Source: Sphaerosporella brunnea (taxonomy: Eukaryota; Ascomycota; Pezizomycetes; Pezizales; Pyronemataceae). Taken from it: a stretch of 64,000 nt of DNA. Shown here piece by piece: positions 33,886 through 45,916 of this stretch. Every line of letters starts with the position of its first letter. The first letter of the stretch is position 1. Below the pieces are notes generated by a model that saw only the letters and a list, made by a program, of their open reading frames with translations, ran no database searches and was not told where the DNA came from. Both the position numbers and the translations under genes were made by a program. Location: assembly GCA_008704415.1 (NCBI GenBank), contig VXIS01000050.1:62001-126000 (forward strand), in the 5' to 3' direction.

Positions 33886-34420
33886 TGCTGTGTGGAGTGA
33901 CGATGGTAAGAACGGCGTATAGCATTGTTTGCCGGGGCTGGGGGTGTTGGGGAGTAATGGCTGCTACTACTGCTGCGGTTTTTCTTCTGGACGGAATGGC
34001 TTAGGGCAATGCATTATTATTATACGAGGATATGCGAATAGTATCCACTCAATCACGCTTGCAGGGTGGAAATGTATTCACCGCCCTACTCTACGCCCAA
34101 TTGCAACTTGAGTCCGTCATACATAGTCACCCGACATCTTGTGCGGAGGCTTTATGCTAGAGCGGACTATCAAACTCGCGCTTCGTGCTGCGTCCGGTAT
34201 CTCAACTCTATGGCTTCCCCCGATTTCAACAGCGAAACGTCTTCGTAGTAATAAGAACAGTCTTGAGCCACTCGATCCTTCGGGCAGGTCTCATCGCAAA
34301 ACTCCATGTCTTGAAGCAGCAAAACTACATGGCTTGAAGCAGCGGGTGACCCAAATTACGTGAGTGATGTAATCAATCGTAGACTCCTAAAAGCTTGCTG
34401 ATCGCCTTTTTAATGCCGAG
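33886..34420. other. Intergenic / flank of a transposon remnant
   Basis: No intact gene. A plus-strand frame at 34142-34363 could be upstream debris of the transposase fragment that starts at about 34421, but no motif is visible. Confidence 0.4.
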
Positions 34421-34843
34421 TTGATATCTACGTTGGGATCATTCACGCTGACATTGGGAAAGGCTACCCAACCTGACGAAGAAACTATTGTTCCATTGAT
34501 TTTCTATCCGGACGCCACTCATCCGACGAACTTCTCGGGCGACGGAAAAGCATGGCCACTATATCTTACTATTAGAAACCTTCCGGCGGCGATTCGAAAC
34601 AAAGACACCATGCAGGCCGTGATTCTGGTCGGTTTATTGCCCAGTCCCATCAAGCTCCGGGGACTTCCCGCGAAACATCGAGCTGCGCAGCGAGAGCACA
34701 ATCGGATTATCACGCAGACACGAGATACGAGATACGAGATCCAATCGTTGTTGTCGCATTGGAAGGCGTCATCAGCTCACATATCTTGGAAACTTGCTTC
34801 ACCACCGTTCAGTAGCTTGTCGGCATTCGCAGTGCTAGCCTGA
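34421..34843 (+). mobile_element. Fragment of a Plavaka-like fungal transposase
   Basis: A roughly 140-codon open stretch contains IVPLIFYPDATHPTNFSGDG and GKAWPLYLTIRNLPAAIRN, followed by AVILVGLLPSPIK. This order (I/LP-x2-x3-D-x-T, FSGD-x-x-AWP-x-YLTI-x-N, then VLV-x-LLP) is characteristic of Plavaka-type transposases of fungal DNA transposons (family knowledge). The intact protein is several hundred residues longer. Here only the central block remains, without a natural start, and the frame turns into unrelated sequence at about KLASPPF. I see no terminal repeats. It is a dead copy. Confidence 0.6.
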
Positions 34844-35490
34844 ATCAACAGCCTTGGCTTTTGCTTCATATTCGGCTTTATGCTCAAGATATTGCAACTC
34901 CAGATCTTTGATGTATGGTGCAGGCGGCCTTAAACCGACCCGTCGGCGGTGGTGGCGACGGCAACGACTGTTTGTAATAAACTGATCACCACGTGAGAAC
35001 GCTGGGGAAACAGCCCTCCCGTCCCCTGAATAAGATGCGCTCTGTAAGACCGAGGCGCTGGCTTCCACCAGTCGCGCAATCTTGTGATGTTATTGAAGTC
35101 GGGGAAATTTTGAGCGACAGGTTGGTGTAAGGCCACCTGCACCATACTCCCCGTCAAACACTGGTCACCCGTCAGAGCCTGCCAGTGCCGGCTTCGGCTT
35201 CCATGCGGCAGCGAGATCCTGCTGCTTCCTTTCTTTAAGGAAGAGGTTCCATGGATTCATCTTGCGGGGCGCCCAATGTGATGTCGTTGTCGTGACCGAA
35301 AATCCCGCAAGCTTCAGCAGTTCTCCAGTTGTATCGACTGTGAAGCAAGCTCCAGGATGCGGTCCGAGAAGGTCTCTACAAACTGCCGACCCTCATCGTT
35401 GGCAAGAACCTCTAAGCCTAGTAACTCTAAAGCCCCCTCCTCCTCCTCATCATGGTTTGAATCGTCCGCAGAAGGCCCCTGAGTGGTCAG
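34837..35490 (-). pseudogene. Broken minus-strand gene, several coding-like blocks
   Basis: Reading the minus strand from 35490 to 34837, protein-like blocks appear in shifting frames. An acidic then helical block (DEEEEGALELLGLEVLAND, FVETFSDRILELASQSIQL) ends in a stop at 35314. MNPWNLFLKERKQQDLAAA starts at 35260. DQCLTGSMVQVALHQPVAQN with FNNITRLRDWWKPAPRS follows at 35160-35040. The last block is PPAPYIKDLELQYLEHKAE, ending with a stop at 34837. The blocks follow one another in the order expected for one protein, so this is either a decayed gene or a multi-exon gene whose splice sites I could not place. It converges with the Plavaka-like fragment and may belong to the same element or an element it hit. 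Confidence 0.42.
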
Positions 35491-36732
35491 TATTGCTCAG
35501 TACTGACTTGACTTTGCGGCGCTCACCTTCGTCTTCCGTTTAGAAAACAAGTCATTATCGCAGTAATGGGATTGATGTCCATCTGGACCATTAGATAGAG
35601 AGAAACCTGTGGATAGGTAGCGGTGACAAAAGCGGGGGGGGGGGGGGTGGGTTTATCTAGCGTCTCTCAAACTGCTTCATTTGAACTCACTCGTCCCTTT
35701 CAAGGCCGGTGCATTCCAGAGGTCTTTTGCGATCAGGATATTTTGCAGTCACCATTGAATGCAGCAAGTCGCGCTCTTTGCTCTCCGGCTGTAAGGCTGT
35801 CTGAGGACGCACTCGCTCTCTCTCTCGAAGAGAGGCTCGGCAAGACATGTTGTCGAGAGTTCCAGTGCTGCGACCACTCTCGGCAGCATAGTTGTAGGCA
35901 ACAGTGAAATTCAACAGTGAGACTGTAGGCAGCAAAATCGCGAGCAACCTGAGAGCAGCGAGGGCCTCCCTCAGGTCTGAATTCGTTGTACTGAAAGAGG
36001 CCACAGGCTCTTTCCCCATGACGGAGAGCACACCAGGCCCGGGGTCGGCAACTCGGCCCCGGTCATGTCAAAAATGGGAATCCCGAATGTCACATCGGAG
36101 CGACAAACTGTCCCGACCCCCCGACCACCCTGAAGCTGCTGAAAAAAAAAATCCCTGTAGTTGTACCCCCCGAAACGGTGAACGTGAGATACTCAATTGG
36201 AAATCCTATGCGTCAACCGCACGCGCGTATGTGTGCGGCGCAGCTGCGAGTATGGGACGATATCTATCACCGCTGCATGGTAATACCCCCTACCGCCTCC
36301 GGTGGACAAAAAGTGATAACATATTCATGTCAACCTATTACTATCGCGTAGCGTACATCCACCCCTTCCGTCATTACCCCCCGTAGTTATCTCCCCTCCG
36401 TCCAACGTTAACCAGTAGCAGCAGCAGCCACAGCACCAGCAAGAGACCTAGAGTGTAGGTGTATGTATATACAGATCCTTTCACTGGGTATAATAGGAGT
36501 AAAGTATAGTAAAAGTGTTAGGATCCCGATGACCCCGAAACAGAAGAAAGTATTGCAAAGAATTCCCAAATGCCAGGTCATAAACAGAAAGAAAAAAAGA
36601 AAGCCCAAAGTCATGAACCCATCATCACCGCCCGCACGCCCGTTTTAAAACACTCTCAACACCACGCTCTAGAAAACCATACTGCCACTGGGTATAGCTC
36701 CTTCCCTCGTGCCACCACCATATCTACACGAT
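35491..36732. other. Intergenic between transposon debris and HMG-CoA reductase
   Basis: It contains a G run (35635-35648), a TCTC-rich tract (35814-35827) and an A run (36139-36149). No gene seen. The last part should hold the HMG-CoA reductase 3' UTR. Confidence 0.4.
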
Positions 36733-39700
36733 TTACCTCGTGATTCCTCTCTGCTGATCCAACGAAGCCGTGAGCGTCTTGGCCACTGAGCCAGCCTCAA
36801 TAACCGGTGTTGGTGCAGGTGTGTTAGTCCTAGTTGTGGGCTGGCTACGGTTGTGCGCCATGTGGGACTGAACCAAGTGACCTGCGGCCAAAGCCGAGTT
36901 CAAGCTGAGCTCACCAGCCAAAACGGCGGCAGCAACAATCCGGGCCAGTCTTCGCGCGTTGTCACCAGGGTTGGTCAGGTGGGGGCCACGGACACCAAGC
37001 ATGTCAAGGACTGCACCTTGGGGCTCAAGAATAGTACCACCACCGACGGTGCCGACTTCGATCGAAGGCATGGAGACAGAGATGCTGAGGTTGCCCTCGG
37101 GAGTTCTGGATTTGGTTAGTACCTATGACTAGGACCAGGGCGCTTGGTGCTTACTTGTTCATGACGGTGATACAGTTAGAAGATTCGACATTCTGGGCAG
37201 GGTCCTGTCCGGTAGCCAAGAAGACGGCAGTGACAATGTTGGCAGCATGGGCGTTGAAACCACCAATGCTACCGGCCATAGCAGATCCGATGTAATTCTT
37301 GGCTGTGTTGAGGGAGATAATGTCGTCGACTCCGCACTTGAGGACGCTCTGGCAGACATGGGCAGGAATGATGGCCTCCGCGACGACGCTCTTTCCACGT
37401 CCGTCGATCCAGTTGATAGCGGCGGGTTTCTTGTCAGTACAGTAGTTACCAGAAACCGAGATAATGTCCATGTCATCGAAACCACACTCCTGCTGCATGG
37501 CAGAAAGAGCAGCCTCAACACCTTTCGAGATCATGTTCATACCCATAGCGTCACCGGTAGTGGTCTTGAACCGAATGTAAAGGTAAGTACCGGCAATGGC
37601 GACCTTGATCGACTTCAGTCTGGCAAAACGAGAAGTGCTGTTGAAGGCGGTCTGGAGAGCCTTGGTTCCCTCCTCGGAATCGATCCAGTTCTTGGCAGTA
37701 CCAGCACGGCGGACATTGGGGAATTGCACGACAGGGCCTCGAGTCATTCCATCGCCAGTAAGGATAGTAACAGCTCCGCCACCCATGTTGATGGCCTTGG
37801 CACCACGAGAAGTAGAAGCGACAAGCACACCCTCAGTAGTAGCCATGGGGATGTAGAATTCCTCGCCATCGATGGTCATGGGACCAGCAAGACCGAGAGG
37901 AAGAGGCATGTAGCCAATAACGTTCTCACAGCAAGCACCAAGGACGCGGTCGTAATCATAATCCTTGTAAGGCAAAAGCGAATGCTCGAGGCGTCCGGTC
38001 CTGTCAATAGTAGCCTTATCGCGGGCAACCATTGCGCGTCGAATAACAACAGCCCGGGTAGAGTCTCCGAGAGTCTTTTCCAAAGCGTAGCCAGGAATCT
38101 TCTTGCGGACTGCAAGCTCAACGAGCTCGGCATTGGTAAGATCCTTTGCACGCTTCGCCTTGAGAAGTACTTCGCACTCTGCAATTGTTCTGGATGACTG
38201 GACTTCCTCTGGCTTGACAGCCTCGCCATTGGTGCCGTTAGTAGTAGGCCTGGCCTCGCCTTTGCCACCGCAAGTGCAGTTGACGGTGACGATACGCTCA
38301 ACAACTTGTGTCTTCTCAGACCTCTCAGTAGGCTCCTTGAGACTGTAACGAGCGGCGTTGAAAAGGTAGCCGTTGAAAGCCAAACTGATAATCAAACTGG
38401 CAATGATCCACTTGCCCAAGACAGGGTCGTTGAGGCTTCGGAGGATGCTGTCTACCATCTTGCTGCCGGGGCCTTCGGTGAAGAGCTCGGCGTTCTCGTA
38501 GGCCGAGTTAGGGTGGTAGCCCTGGGCAGCATCGAGCACAGATGACGGGAAAATGCTGGCGTGTTGGAGCTGATATACTATGGGCTGCAAGACAGTCACA
38601 GTGAGAGCCTCGCGGGAAGCAAGGAGTTGCTCCAGCTGCTTGCCAGCCGCCTGGAAGACGTTCATTTCAGAGACCATGGAGTCAGCGCCAGTTGTGAGGA
38701 CAGTGGTGCTGGTAGCATCCCTGTACGGGAGTGTGAACAGGTTGATGAGGTTGACGAGAAAGAAGCCGGCAACCATCCAGATCTTGAAGCTCCGAATGCT
38801 AGAATCCTTCACCTTGGCACCGAAAACCGAGGTGGTCTCGTCGGTGTCGGCTCCAGCACGGGGCCACTCGTTGGACTTGGCAACGCTCTCAGCCACACGG
38901 TGGCTGACGCCATCCTCCTCAAGCGCCTTGCGCAGTGCAACGTGACGTTTGATGCGGTTGATCTCCAATTTGACGCTAAGAATAGCAGTGTAGAAGGAAA
39001 ATAGGAGGATGCAGTCAAACGTCAAGATCCATGCAGCCAGGAAACAAAATTGTCGCAGACCACCCTGAACGCCAGATGCCGCACCCACAGCGAGGATCGC
39101 AATCTCAATGACGTAATCGCGGACGATCAGGAACCCGGTTTCTTGCACCGCCGCCACAACAGCCGACTGAATAGAAGCGTTGACGTTCGATTTGTTGCGC
39201 AGATTGATGTGGGCATCGAGAACGGCACGCGTCAGCACGATCGGCTTTTCGAAGCCGATGATGACGACGAGGAACGGAAGTCCCTCCGACAGAAGCACCA
39301 TGTTAATGGGAACACCCAACTTGTGTGTGACGATCGACGCGAAAAGGAACGCAAAGGTCGACGAGATGAGAACAGTGGCACCGAGCCAGAAGTTCGATCC
39401 CAGACGGCGCATCTGCAGGAACAGGGAAATAAAAGAGAGATGCATAGAGATATATCCAAGGGCCATAATAACGACATCGAGGCTGTCGGCATTCTGTTCG
39501 GAAATTAGCAGGTGCTCGTCATCATCGAGCCTCTGACGACGACAACGCTTACCTGTATCAAGTCCCAAACATTCCGAACCGCATCCTCAGCGCGCGAGAT
39601 CAAGTTGCCACTGCTGGACTTACGACCGGTCTGCATGGTGTATTGCTTCGTAGCGCCCTCTTCGGTTGACTCAGCAGGGACAACCTTGATCGAGCTGATG

Positions 39701-40161
39701 AATCCGGGCAGCTCATCGTAAGGCACCGAAAAGACCTTGGTTGCGGGATCCTCCGACTCGAGTTCCGTAGCAGAGGTGGACGGGAGAACAGGCGAAGAGG
39801 TAGCCAAAGACTGAGGTGGGAACGACAACGACACTAGAGCAACGTGCTTCGCACCGGTGACCTCATCTGCTGTGTTCTCCTTCCACTGCCAGCCAGTCTC
39901 CTGGCCGACAGAGACCCTCGCGCTGCCATCCATGAGGTCCGCTCTTTTAGAGCCACTCTGTCCCCACGAGCTTCGATCAAATAAGCTGTTTTCCAGCATT
40001 TGAATATATGTAGTCGAGGCCAGTAGAGCGACAATGACCATCGTCTGAACTGGGTGTGCGGTGGCACTCTGCGAAAGCCTCGAGAATGCCGGGGTGAATG
40101 GATCCCATTTTGGCGGTGGCTTCTTCGTCGTGAGAGACGGTGGTAAGAATGGTAGATGCAT
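36733..40161 (-). CDS. HMG1: 3-hydroxy-3-methylglutaryl-CoA reductase
   Basis: This is the committed enzyme of the mevalonate pathway. It reduces HMG-CoA to mevalonate with two NADPH at the ER membrane. Three exons (40161-39553, 39493-37155 and 37105-36733) give about 1,106 aa. I chose the ATG at 40161 (MHLPFLPPS). One hydrophobic segment lies near residues 45-60. A sterol-sensing domain follows from about 205 ([20 protein letters not shown], then [14 protein letters not shown]). The catalytic domain starts near 650. Visible motifs are [16 protein letters not shown] (catalytic Glu, about 726), [20 protein letters not shown] (about 850), [10 protein letters not shown] (Lys, about 892), [13 protein letters not shown] (about 965) and, in the last exon, VGGGT and [12 protein letters not shown] (His, about 1058-1064). 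All key residues are present, so the enzyme should be active. The second intron has a tactaac branch site. Confidence 0.97.
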
Positions 40162-41629
40162 CGCGGGCGGGTTATTGCTCAGATGCAATGGGTTCAGACC
40201 TCAAGGTCTAAGGAGGCGAAGGGACGCGTTCGGTCGTTGCAGCGCAATTGCCGTCCCAACCGAATTCCAAAGAGATGAAGAATAGCACAGAGTGAAGTCG
40301 TGCCTGTGCAATAATACTTTGCCGTTGTGCTGTCTCAAGCATGCGCTGAAGCTTCGAGTCCAACGTTTCTCTCCTACTCTTTCCCGTCAACCGTCAGGCA
40401 TGCAATTCAACGAGTCGCGCCGAAACCGGGGTTGGAGCTGCGGGAAGCAACAAGCGGCCGACATACCTTAATCCAATTACTCGTTGCGAAGCTCAACTGA
40501 ACCGGAATGCTTATGGAACGATTGCTTCGCTGGAACTTCGAAAACACAGACACAGGGTGAGCGAGGGGAATCGAGAGCGAGGAATCGAGAGCAAGTTGCA
40601 AGGCAGGCTGGGTATGGGGAAAGGGAGATAAGTAGGCGATTCTTTAACCTTTTCCGCAAGGCCAACGTTTTTTTTTCCTAAGGGGTCAATTAAGCAGGCG
40701 ATCGCTTCCTATTTGCTGTCAGGGACCAAGTAACAAAGGGGAAAGCCGACCCCTAGCTCTGGCAAGGGATAGTTCAACTAACGCTGGTTGAGCTCAACAC
40801 CGTCCAGGCCAGGAGAGAGTGAGAATGACGGTGACAGTGCGAGATGGAGATCAACTGCGAGATACCAGTGTTTGCGAGTGAAGCTCGGACCGACGTTGAC
40901 AGCAGAAAAGTGCACGTCCACTGTCTGGGCTTCTGGAGCTTAAAAATCTCCCATCTCCATGCTCTACGAGTGAACCCTCCCTCCCCCGGCCTTGCCCATA
41001 AGCAGTAGGAACTACATGTCCGAGGGCAGTGACATCCATACATATCGTCGAATGGCGCCTATGCCAATGCACCACGCGCCTGCAAGGTGCAGACGATCGC
41101 CAACTGGCGTGAGGGAGGGGTATCAGAACAGCTGGTCCGCGTCAACCGCGGTGCTTGGAGGGGTTGTTGCGCTCGCGGGTGGGCGGCCGTTCGGCTCTCG
41201 GAGGACGCAAAGGAGCTGCTCCGCCCTCTGACAGCTCGGCCCAGCTCAAAAAGGCAACGCCCGCATATTGACAGCGAAGGATTGTGGATCTCTGCTCGAT
41301 GATAGGTAGTTACCAGGCGCTACAAGACTGCGATAACGTGTCGAACGCTCGACCCGCTTCTGTTGGAACGTGCATTTCGCGAGCACATAGGCTTTTGCAT
41401 CTTGATGCATTGTACGTGTGCATTGCACCGAAAGCGTGAAATGTGACACAAGCTTTGCCACTTGCACTCTCGCCATGATTGATCATGAGTCCATGAGAAG
41501 TGGGGTAGCAATGCAGTCAAGTAATACATCTCACTCGCGGTGCTGTGAGTGAAGAGGTTTCAAAACAAAAACAAAAACGTGGTGATTAGACGCATTGTTG
41601 CCATCGTTACACACAATCACCACACCACC
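40162..41629. other. Divergent promoter region, HMG-CoA reductase and small gene
   Basis: 1.47 kb without a supported gene, containing the 5' flanks of two divergent genes. I found no clear sterol-regulatory element by eye. Confidence 0.4.
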
Positions 41630-41994
41630 ATGAGCAACTCGGACGATGCATACTACACCTCGCTCAACTCCCAAGATATGTCCCATTCTTCCTGTGTCGT
41701 CAGTCTGCAAAAACTAACAAACCCCCACTCTCCCGCTTGATGAGGGCCACAGCCAACTTGTGTGAGCATCACACTGCCTGCCGCGCACAGAATGACGCGG
41801 TTGTCAAGGCTGGTCTGGCGATGGAAGCGCGTCTCAAGCCCATTGAGGACGGCTTGCGCATCGAGAAAGAAGCCAAAGCCGCCGAAGAAGCTGCCGAGTG
41901 CAGCGGCGGTGGTGCTGCTGGTGACGAGCCGACCAATGAGGAAGTGAGCACTGTGGCCGCACCGGCGGCATCTGCGTCTGCGTCTGCGCATTAA
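41630..41994 (+). CDS. Small two-exon protein with Cys/His segment and helical body
   Basis: Proposed exons are 41630-41693 and 41753-41994, giving about 101 aa. The intron has a perfect aactaac branch point 25-30 nt before its ccacag end, but its donor gtgtcg is weak. The join keeps phase and removes stops. The N-terminus is Ser/Tyr/Asp-rich (MSNSDDAYYTSLNSQDM). A short CEHHTACRAQ segment follows, then a helix (VVKAGLAMEARLKPIEDGL, then EAKAAEEAAE). The tail is Ala/Ser-rich (ASASASAH). A CA-rich leader precedes the ATG. No family recognised. Without splicing, the first frame would stop after 36 codons. Confidence 0.5.
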
Positions 41995-42427
41995 GTGCGC
42001 ACAGTGCAGAGAAATTGGAAGGCGCGATGAGAGCCGTAATCGGTGGGATGGCGAGGGTTTGATATGGAGTTATGGAGCGAATTGGAGGGTTTAGCATGGC
42101 TAGCAATGGGTGAATGGCATTGCATCTAGAGGGTCTCACTCTGAAGTCTGTAGCTAGCCATGACAGGGCGTCTCGTGGACTGAGATTCCAGCTAGTTTTT
42201 GAGTCTGGAATGGCGAAAAAAATTACAGAGCGGCTTTGACAGGCTAAACGCCGATAATCAAGAAGGGTAAAATTTATTTGTAATTACGCAAACAGGTAAC
42301 TATCAAGATCAACAATGGACGCCGAGAAGGAAAACGATCCAAGAAAAAAAAAATAGCTGTAAATATTAAAAGGCCAATGTAACATTTTGGATTTGTGCGA
42401 ATGATTGTTGTGCTCGATATATTGCGT
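41995..42427. other. Intergenic between convergent genes
   Basis: Probable 3' UTRs of the small plus-strand gene and SGF29, with A-rich runs at 42217-42223 and 42341-42352. Confidence 0.45.
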
Positions 42428-43803
42428 TCACCTCTTGGTGTGTTCGCCGATGTCAAGCACCAGGCGGCGTTCGACCTCGGTCTCCTTTCCGACTTCTTCC
42501 TCCCCTTCAAACTTGAGCCGACAAGTACCATCTCGCTGATGACAGTGGTATTTGGTCAGTATAGACTCAAGGTGAAGGAAATGTATTCAGAGGACACCAA
42601 CCTTCGTTCCCATCACTTCGGCGCGATAGAAAGTTGTGGTCTCTGGATATCTCGCCAAAACTTGCTTTCCGGGAGGATACTGAGGGAGGCCGGCGGAGTC
42701 TCGTGGTATTGGTATTAATGCACTAGCTAGGGCTTTGTATTTCCCATGTCCACCGGCCTCATCGGGCTCCGGATCTTGAACTTCAAATCTTCAATCACAG
42801 TTAACACATCAAAAATAGGAAATGGTATGAAAAGGTTGACTTACTTCCGTTTCTGCCCCTCTCCTCCGAGAATAGCGGTAATCGTACACTGTATCCATTC
42901 TCCCTCCGCATTTTTCTGTTTGGGAAGACGGTATGCAACTTCCGCATGCATTTGCAATCCATCCAATGGCGCTGCAGAATTACTTCTCTGTATCTTAGGG
43001 TTCCGATTAGAAGGACTATCCGCCGACATAGACTCATCATGTTTACGCTTGATCCGCTTTTGCTGAGAGACTGCAGTGAAATCCGATCCTAGGTTAGCAT
43101 ATCCTTTTCGAACAATGGCAAGTAACTCGACAGCCGACATGCTGATGTCGGAGTGTAACGTCCTCTCCCTTCCGTGCTTTATGCATCAGGGCAACGTGCA
43201 AACATAGGGGTCTGGATAGGTAGGAGAAAAACGGACCCCGTTGTATGCGGAAGAAAATGAAAAGCAATTAACGCGCGCGGAGATTGCGGGATGTACCTCC
43301 ACCTCTGTCACCGCTTTCTGTAGCATTCCGTAGAGCATGTAAAACCTCATTGCTTTCTAAAACATTGCGTAGAGACCTGTAGAGCCAACCAAGCGGAAGT
43401 GAGATTAAGCCCAACAAATGAAAAAGTGGAAAAGCCATCAGAACCAGGCGGAGGAACATAGCAACGTACTCTTGTTCGTCGTCGGATAGCCGTAGCTGCT
43501 CCTGATAAAGCTGTTCCAATTGGAGCATGTCCTTCATCGTCATTTCTGCGGTGTGAATCATGGATCAGCACTCGCTGAAAGGCTACTACGACGCGTAAGT
43601 GACAAGCGAATGCAGTTTAACTGACCGCTATCGTCACCATCGTACTTTGCTTCGATAGCTGCGATCTCGTCTGCAATCTCGCTAATGCGCTTAGCTTGAC
43701 GCGTTCGGTCGTTCAAAACGTTTACGATCTTTGACCATAGGTCCCTCTCTTCGTGTGCGTCGGCGTCATCTCGTGGGAGGCGTGGTCTACTCCTGGCAGC
43801 CAT
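42428..43803 (-). CDS. SGF29: SAGA-associated factor Sgf29, tandem Tudor H3K4me reader
   Basis: Sgf29 is a subunit of the SAGA/ADA histone acetyltransferase module. Its tandem Tudor domain binds H3K4me2/3 and directs Gcn5. Six exons (43803-43626, 43545-43470, 43376-43297, 43070-42845, 42788-42602 and 42535-42428) give about 284 aa, and every junction phase agrees. The N-terminal helices include ERDLWSKIVNVLNDR and DMLQLEQLYQEQLRLSDDE. A basic linker has QQKRIKRKHDES. The SGF29 domain starts with HAEVAYRLPK, continues through FEVQDPEPDEAG, IPIPRD and the strongly conserved KQVLARYPETTTFYRAEV, and ends LKFEGEEEVGKETEVERRLV. That last block is separated by an intron and joins at GTK|RDGTCRL. The gene is divergent from STE2 (932 bp between starts). 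Confidence 0.94.
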
Positions 43804-44735
43804 TTCAACGAAGAGTTGGATGATAAGATGATGCTGTCGGCGAGGGTTCGAATGTTCGAGAGAACGAATGCAAGTTGGAGGAGCTGGAGTTGTCTGCCAA
43901 GCTCCATGCGGCTCTGGGATGTTTGTACTCGTACAACGTTGTTCAAAGACTGGGTTAGGGGTCGTGACGCACACCTTGAATTTCCACATGAACATAGTAC
44001 CAACATGTATACATCGCACGTTGGTCATGCGAAGAGCCTACCCTGGACCCACTGGGTATTAGCGAGGTGCATTTACTGGTGAAGCCTGCAGCCGCCAATC
44101 CGGTTACTTTTTTTGGTTTTCTTTGAGCTGATCACGAAGCAGCACTCAGCCTGCGGCCAGTATGCATGCACCAAAGATCTAGAATAGACGAGATTCTCGC
44201 GAGCCCGGCTACAGACGCAGAGCTTGTTTGTCTTCTCTGGGAGCGAACCATATAATCCCGGCGACCCGCTCGGATAGTTGTTTGGTCTTGTTTCAGTTTG
44301 GCGGTGTGGGTGCAGGTAGGTGAGGCACAATCGCAAGCATAAAGTCTTGCTATTGTTCTCCAAGCCACCCGACCAGAATCAATCGCAACCTCAACATCTC
44401 AACGGCAGGCCATGCATCAACCCCAGACTAAGAACAACCTCAAATGTCAGGTTCAATCACGGCTGGATGTTTTTTGGCCGCTTGCGATTGAACCTGCCGC
44501 CGGTCCGCAAAATGGTCTGGCATAAAAATGGGCTGGCTGATGAGGATTCAGCTTCCTGCTCCTCATCCCTTCCTATCTCGAATAACTTCACTCGGCCGCC
44601 CTCATCCTTCATCCACGCGATCCACTTCTTCGAATTCCTGCCCTTAACTATTGTTAGTTCGTACGTATACGCTGCACTTCTCCACAGCTTCAAGCACCCT
44701 CGTGAGCTGCATTACACTCCAAGAAAGTCATCATC
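43804..44735. other. Divergent promoter region, SGF29 and STE2
   Basis: 932 bp with no supported gene. The last 350 nt before 44736 probably include the STE2 leader. I could not identify a pheromone-response element with confidence. Confidence 0.4.
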
Positions 44736-45916
44736 ATGGGCGACAAATACGCTTGCAGCGAAGTTACGGATCCGAACTTCAACCCATCCAAGCAATGCAT
44801 CACCTTGTTTTATCCTGAAGGCACGAATACCACCGTTCCTCTTCTGGCCTTGAATGAGAACCGAATATTATCGCTCCGGTGGACCATCATTTTCGCGACT
44901 CAAATCGGTGCCTGTGGACTTCTCTGCATCATCTTGGGTCTCCTCACGAGTCATCAGAAGCGGAAGACAGCTCTTTTCATTTTCAACATGCTTGCACTCG
45001 TCTTTGCCATTATTCGGGCTACCTGTGCTGTACAATACTATCTCGGACCGATTCAGGACATTTATAGCTATTTCGCTGGAGACTTCCGAAATGTCGGAAT
45101 GGCTCCTCGATGGATTTCGGTAACTTCTTCGACAGCTGGATTGGCACTTCAAATGGCGATCCACATTTCTCTCATCCTTCAACTGCGAGTGGTTTATTCC
45201 GCCTCTCCGAAACTCAACATGTTTGTCACTTTTGTGGCTTCCACCTTCGCCCTCGCATCGACTGGAATGTTCTTTGTTGCACTCGTCCAGAGCAACAAGG
45301 CTACCCTCGCGTTGATGAGTTATCCTGGAGGATGGCTTTATCGGTCTGCAAAAATCGTCTTTGCATGGTGTATCAGCTTCTATTGCTTAATTTTCGTTCT
45401 GAAGCTTGGACACGCCATTCGACAGCGACGAATCTTGGGTTTGAGGAGGTTCGGTGCGTTGCAGATTATCTTCACCGTTGGATGCCAAACTATGCTCATT
45501 CCCGGTATGTATTCCGTTGTGGAAACTGGTTCATCATGTCTCGAGAATAGACTAACATTTTCTGTCTAGCAACATTCCAAGTGCTCGACCTTGTTTTCCC
45601 CAATATCGATGGCTTCTCCATGATGGCGCCTGCCATTACTGCTCTTTTACTTCCGCTCTCTGGAATGTGGGCTGCCGCAAAAGTCGACTCTCCTGTTATT
45701 TCGTCATTCGGTTCATATCAGACCGCCTTTGGAAAAGATGACGATGAGAGTATACACGTGAACTCCAATGGATCCGGGAGGACTGTTGGTACTCGAGGCC
45801 ATCGACGTCTGGATTCAGGACACACCGAAGAGGTATATGGCTTGGATGGTGTTGTTGAGGAGAGCATTGAAATCGGATCAATAACGGATATGAACTACGG
45901 GTTATATCGCAAGTGA
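44736..45916 (+). CDS. STE2: Alpha-factor-type pheromone receptor Ste2 (GPCR, class D)
   Basis: This is a seven-helix plasma-membrane receptor for the alpha-type peptide pheromone. It signals through a heterotrimeric G protein to the mating/fusion MAPK cascade. Two exons (44736-45504 and 45570-45916) join through a 65-nt intron (gtatgt donor, gactaac branch) and give about 371 aa. A short extracellular N-terminus holds an NTT sequon at residue 31. Hydrophobic segments lie at about 48-72, 80-102, 130-152, 163-187, 205-228, 240-262 and 275-298. The last helix carries LLLPLSGMWAAAK, the family's LPLSS-x-WA signature. The third loop is basic (IRQRRILGLRRFGA). The C-tail (about 75 aa) is acidic with Ser/Thr, fitting phosphorylation and endocytosis, though shorter than in yeast. 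Confidence 0.95.

Noticed and set aside
37247..38197. 316-codon plus-strand frame opposite HMG-CoA reductase
   Set aside because: It overlaps the conserved catalytic domain on the other strand and shows no domain or start context of its own.
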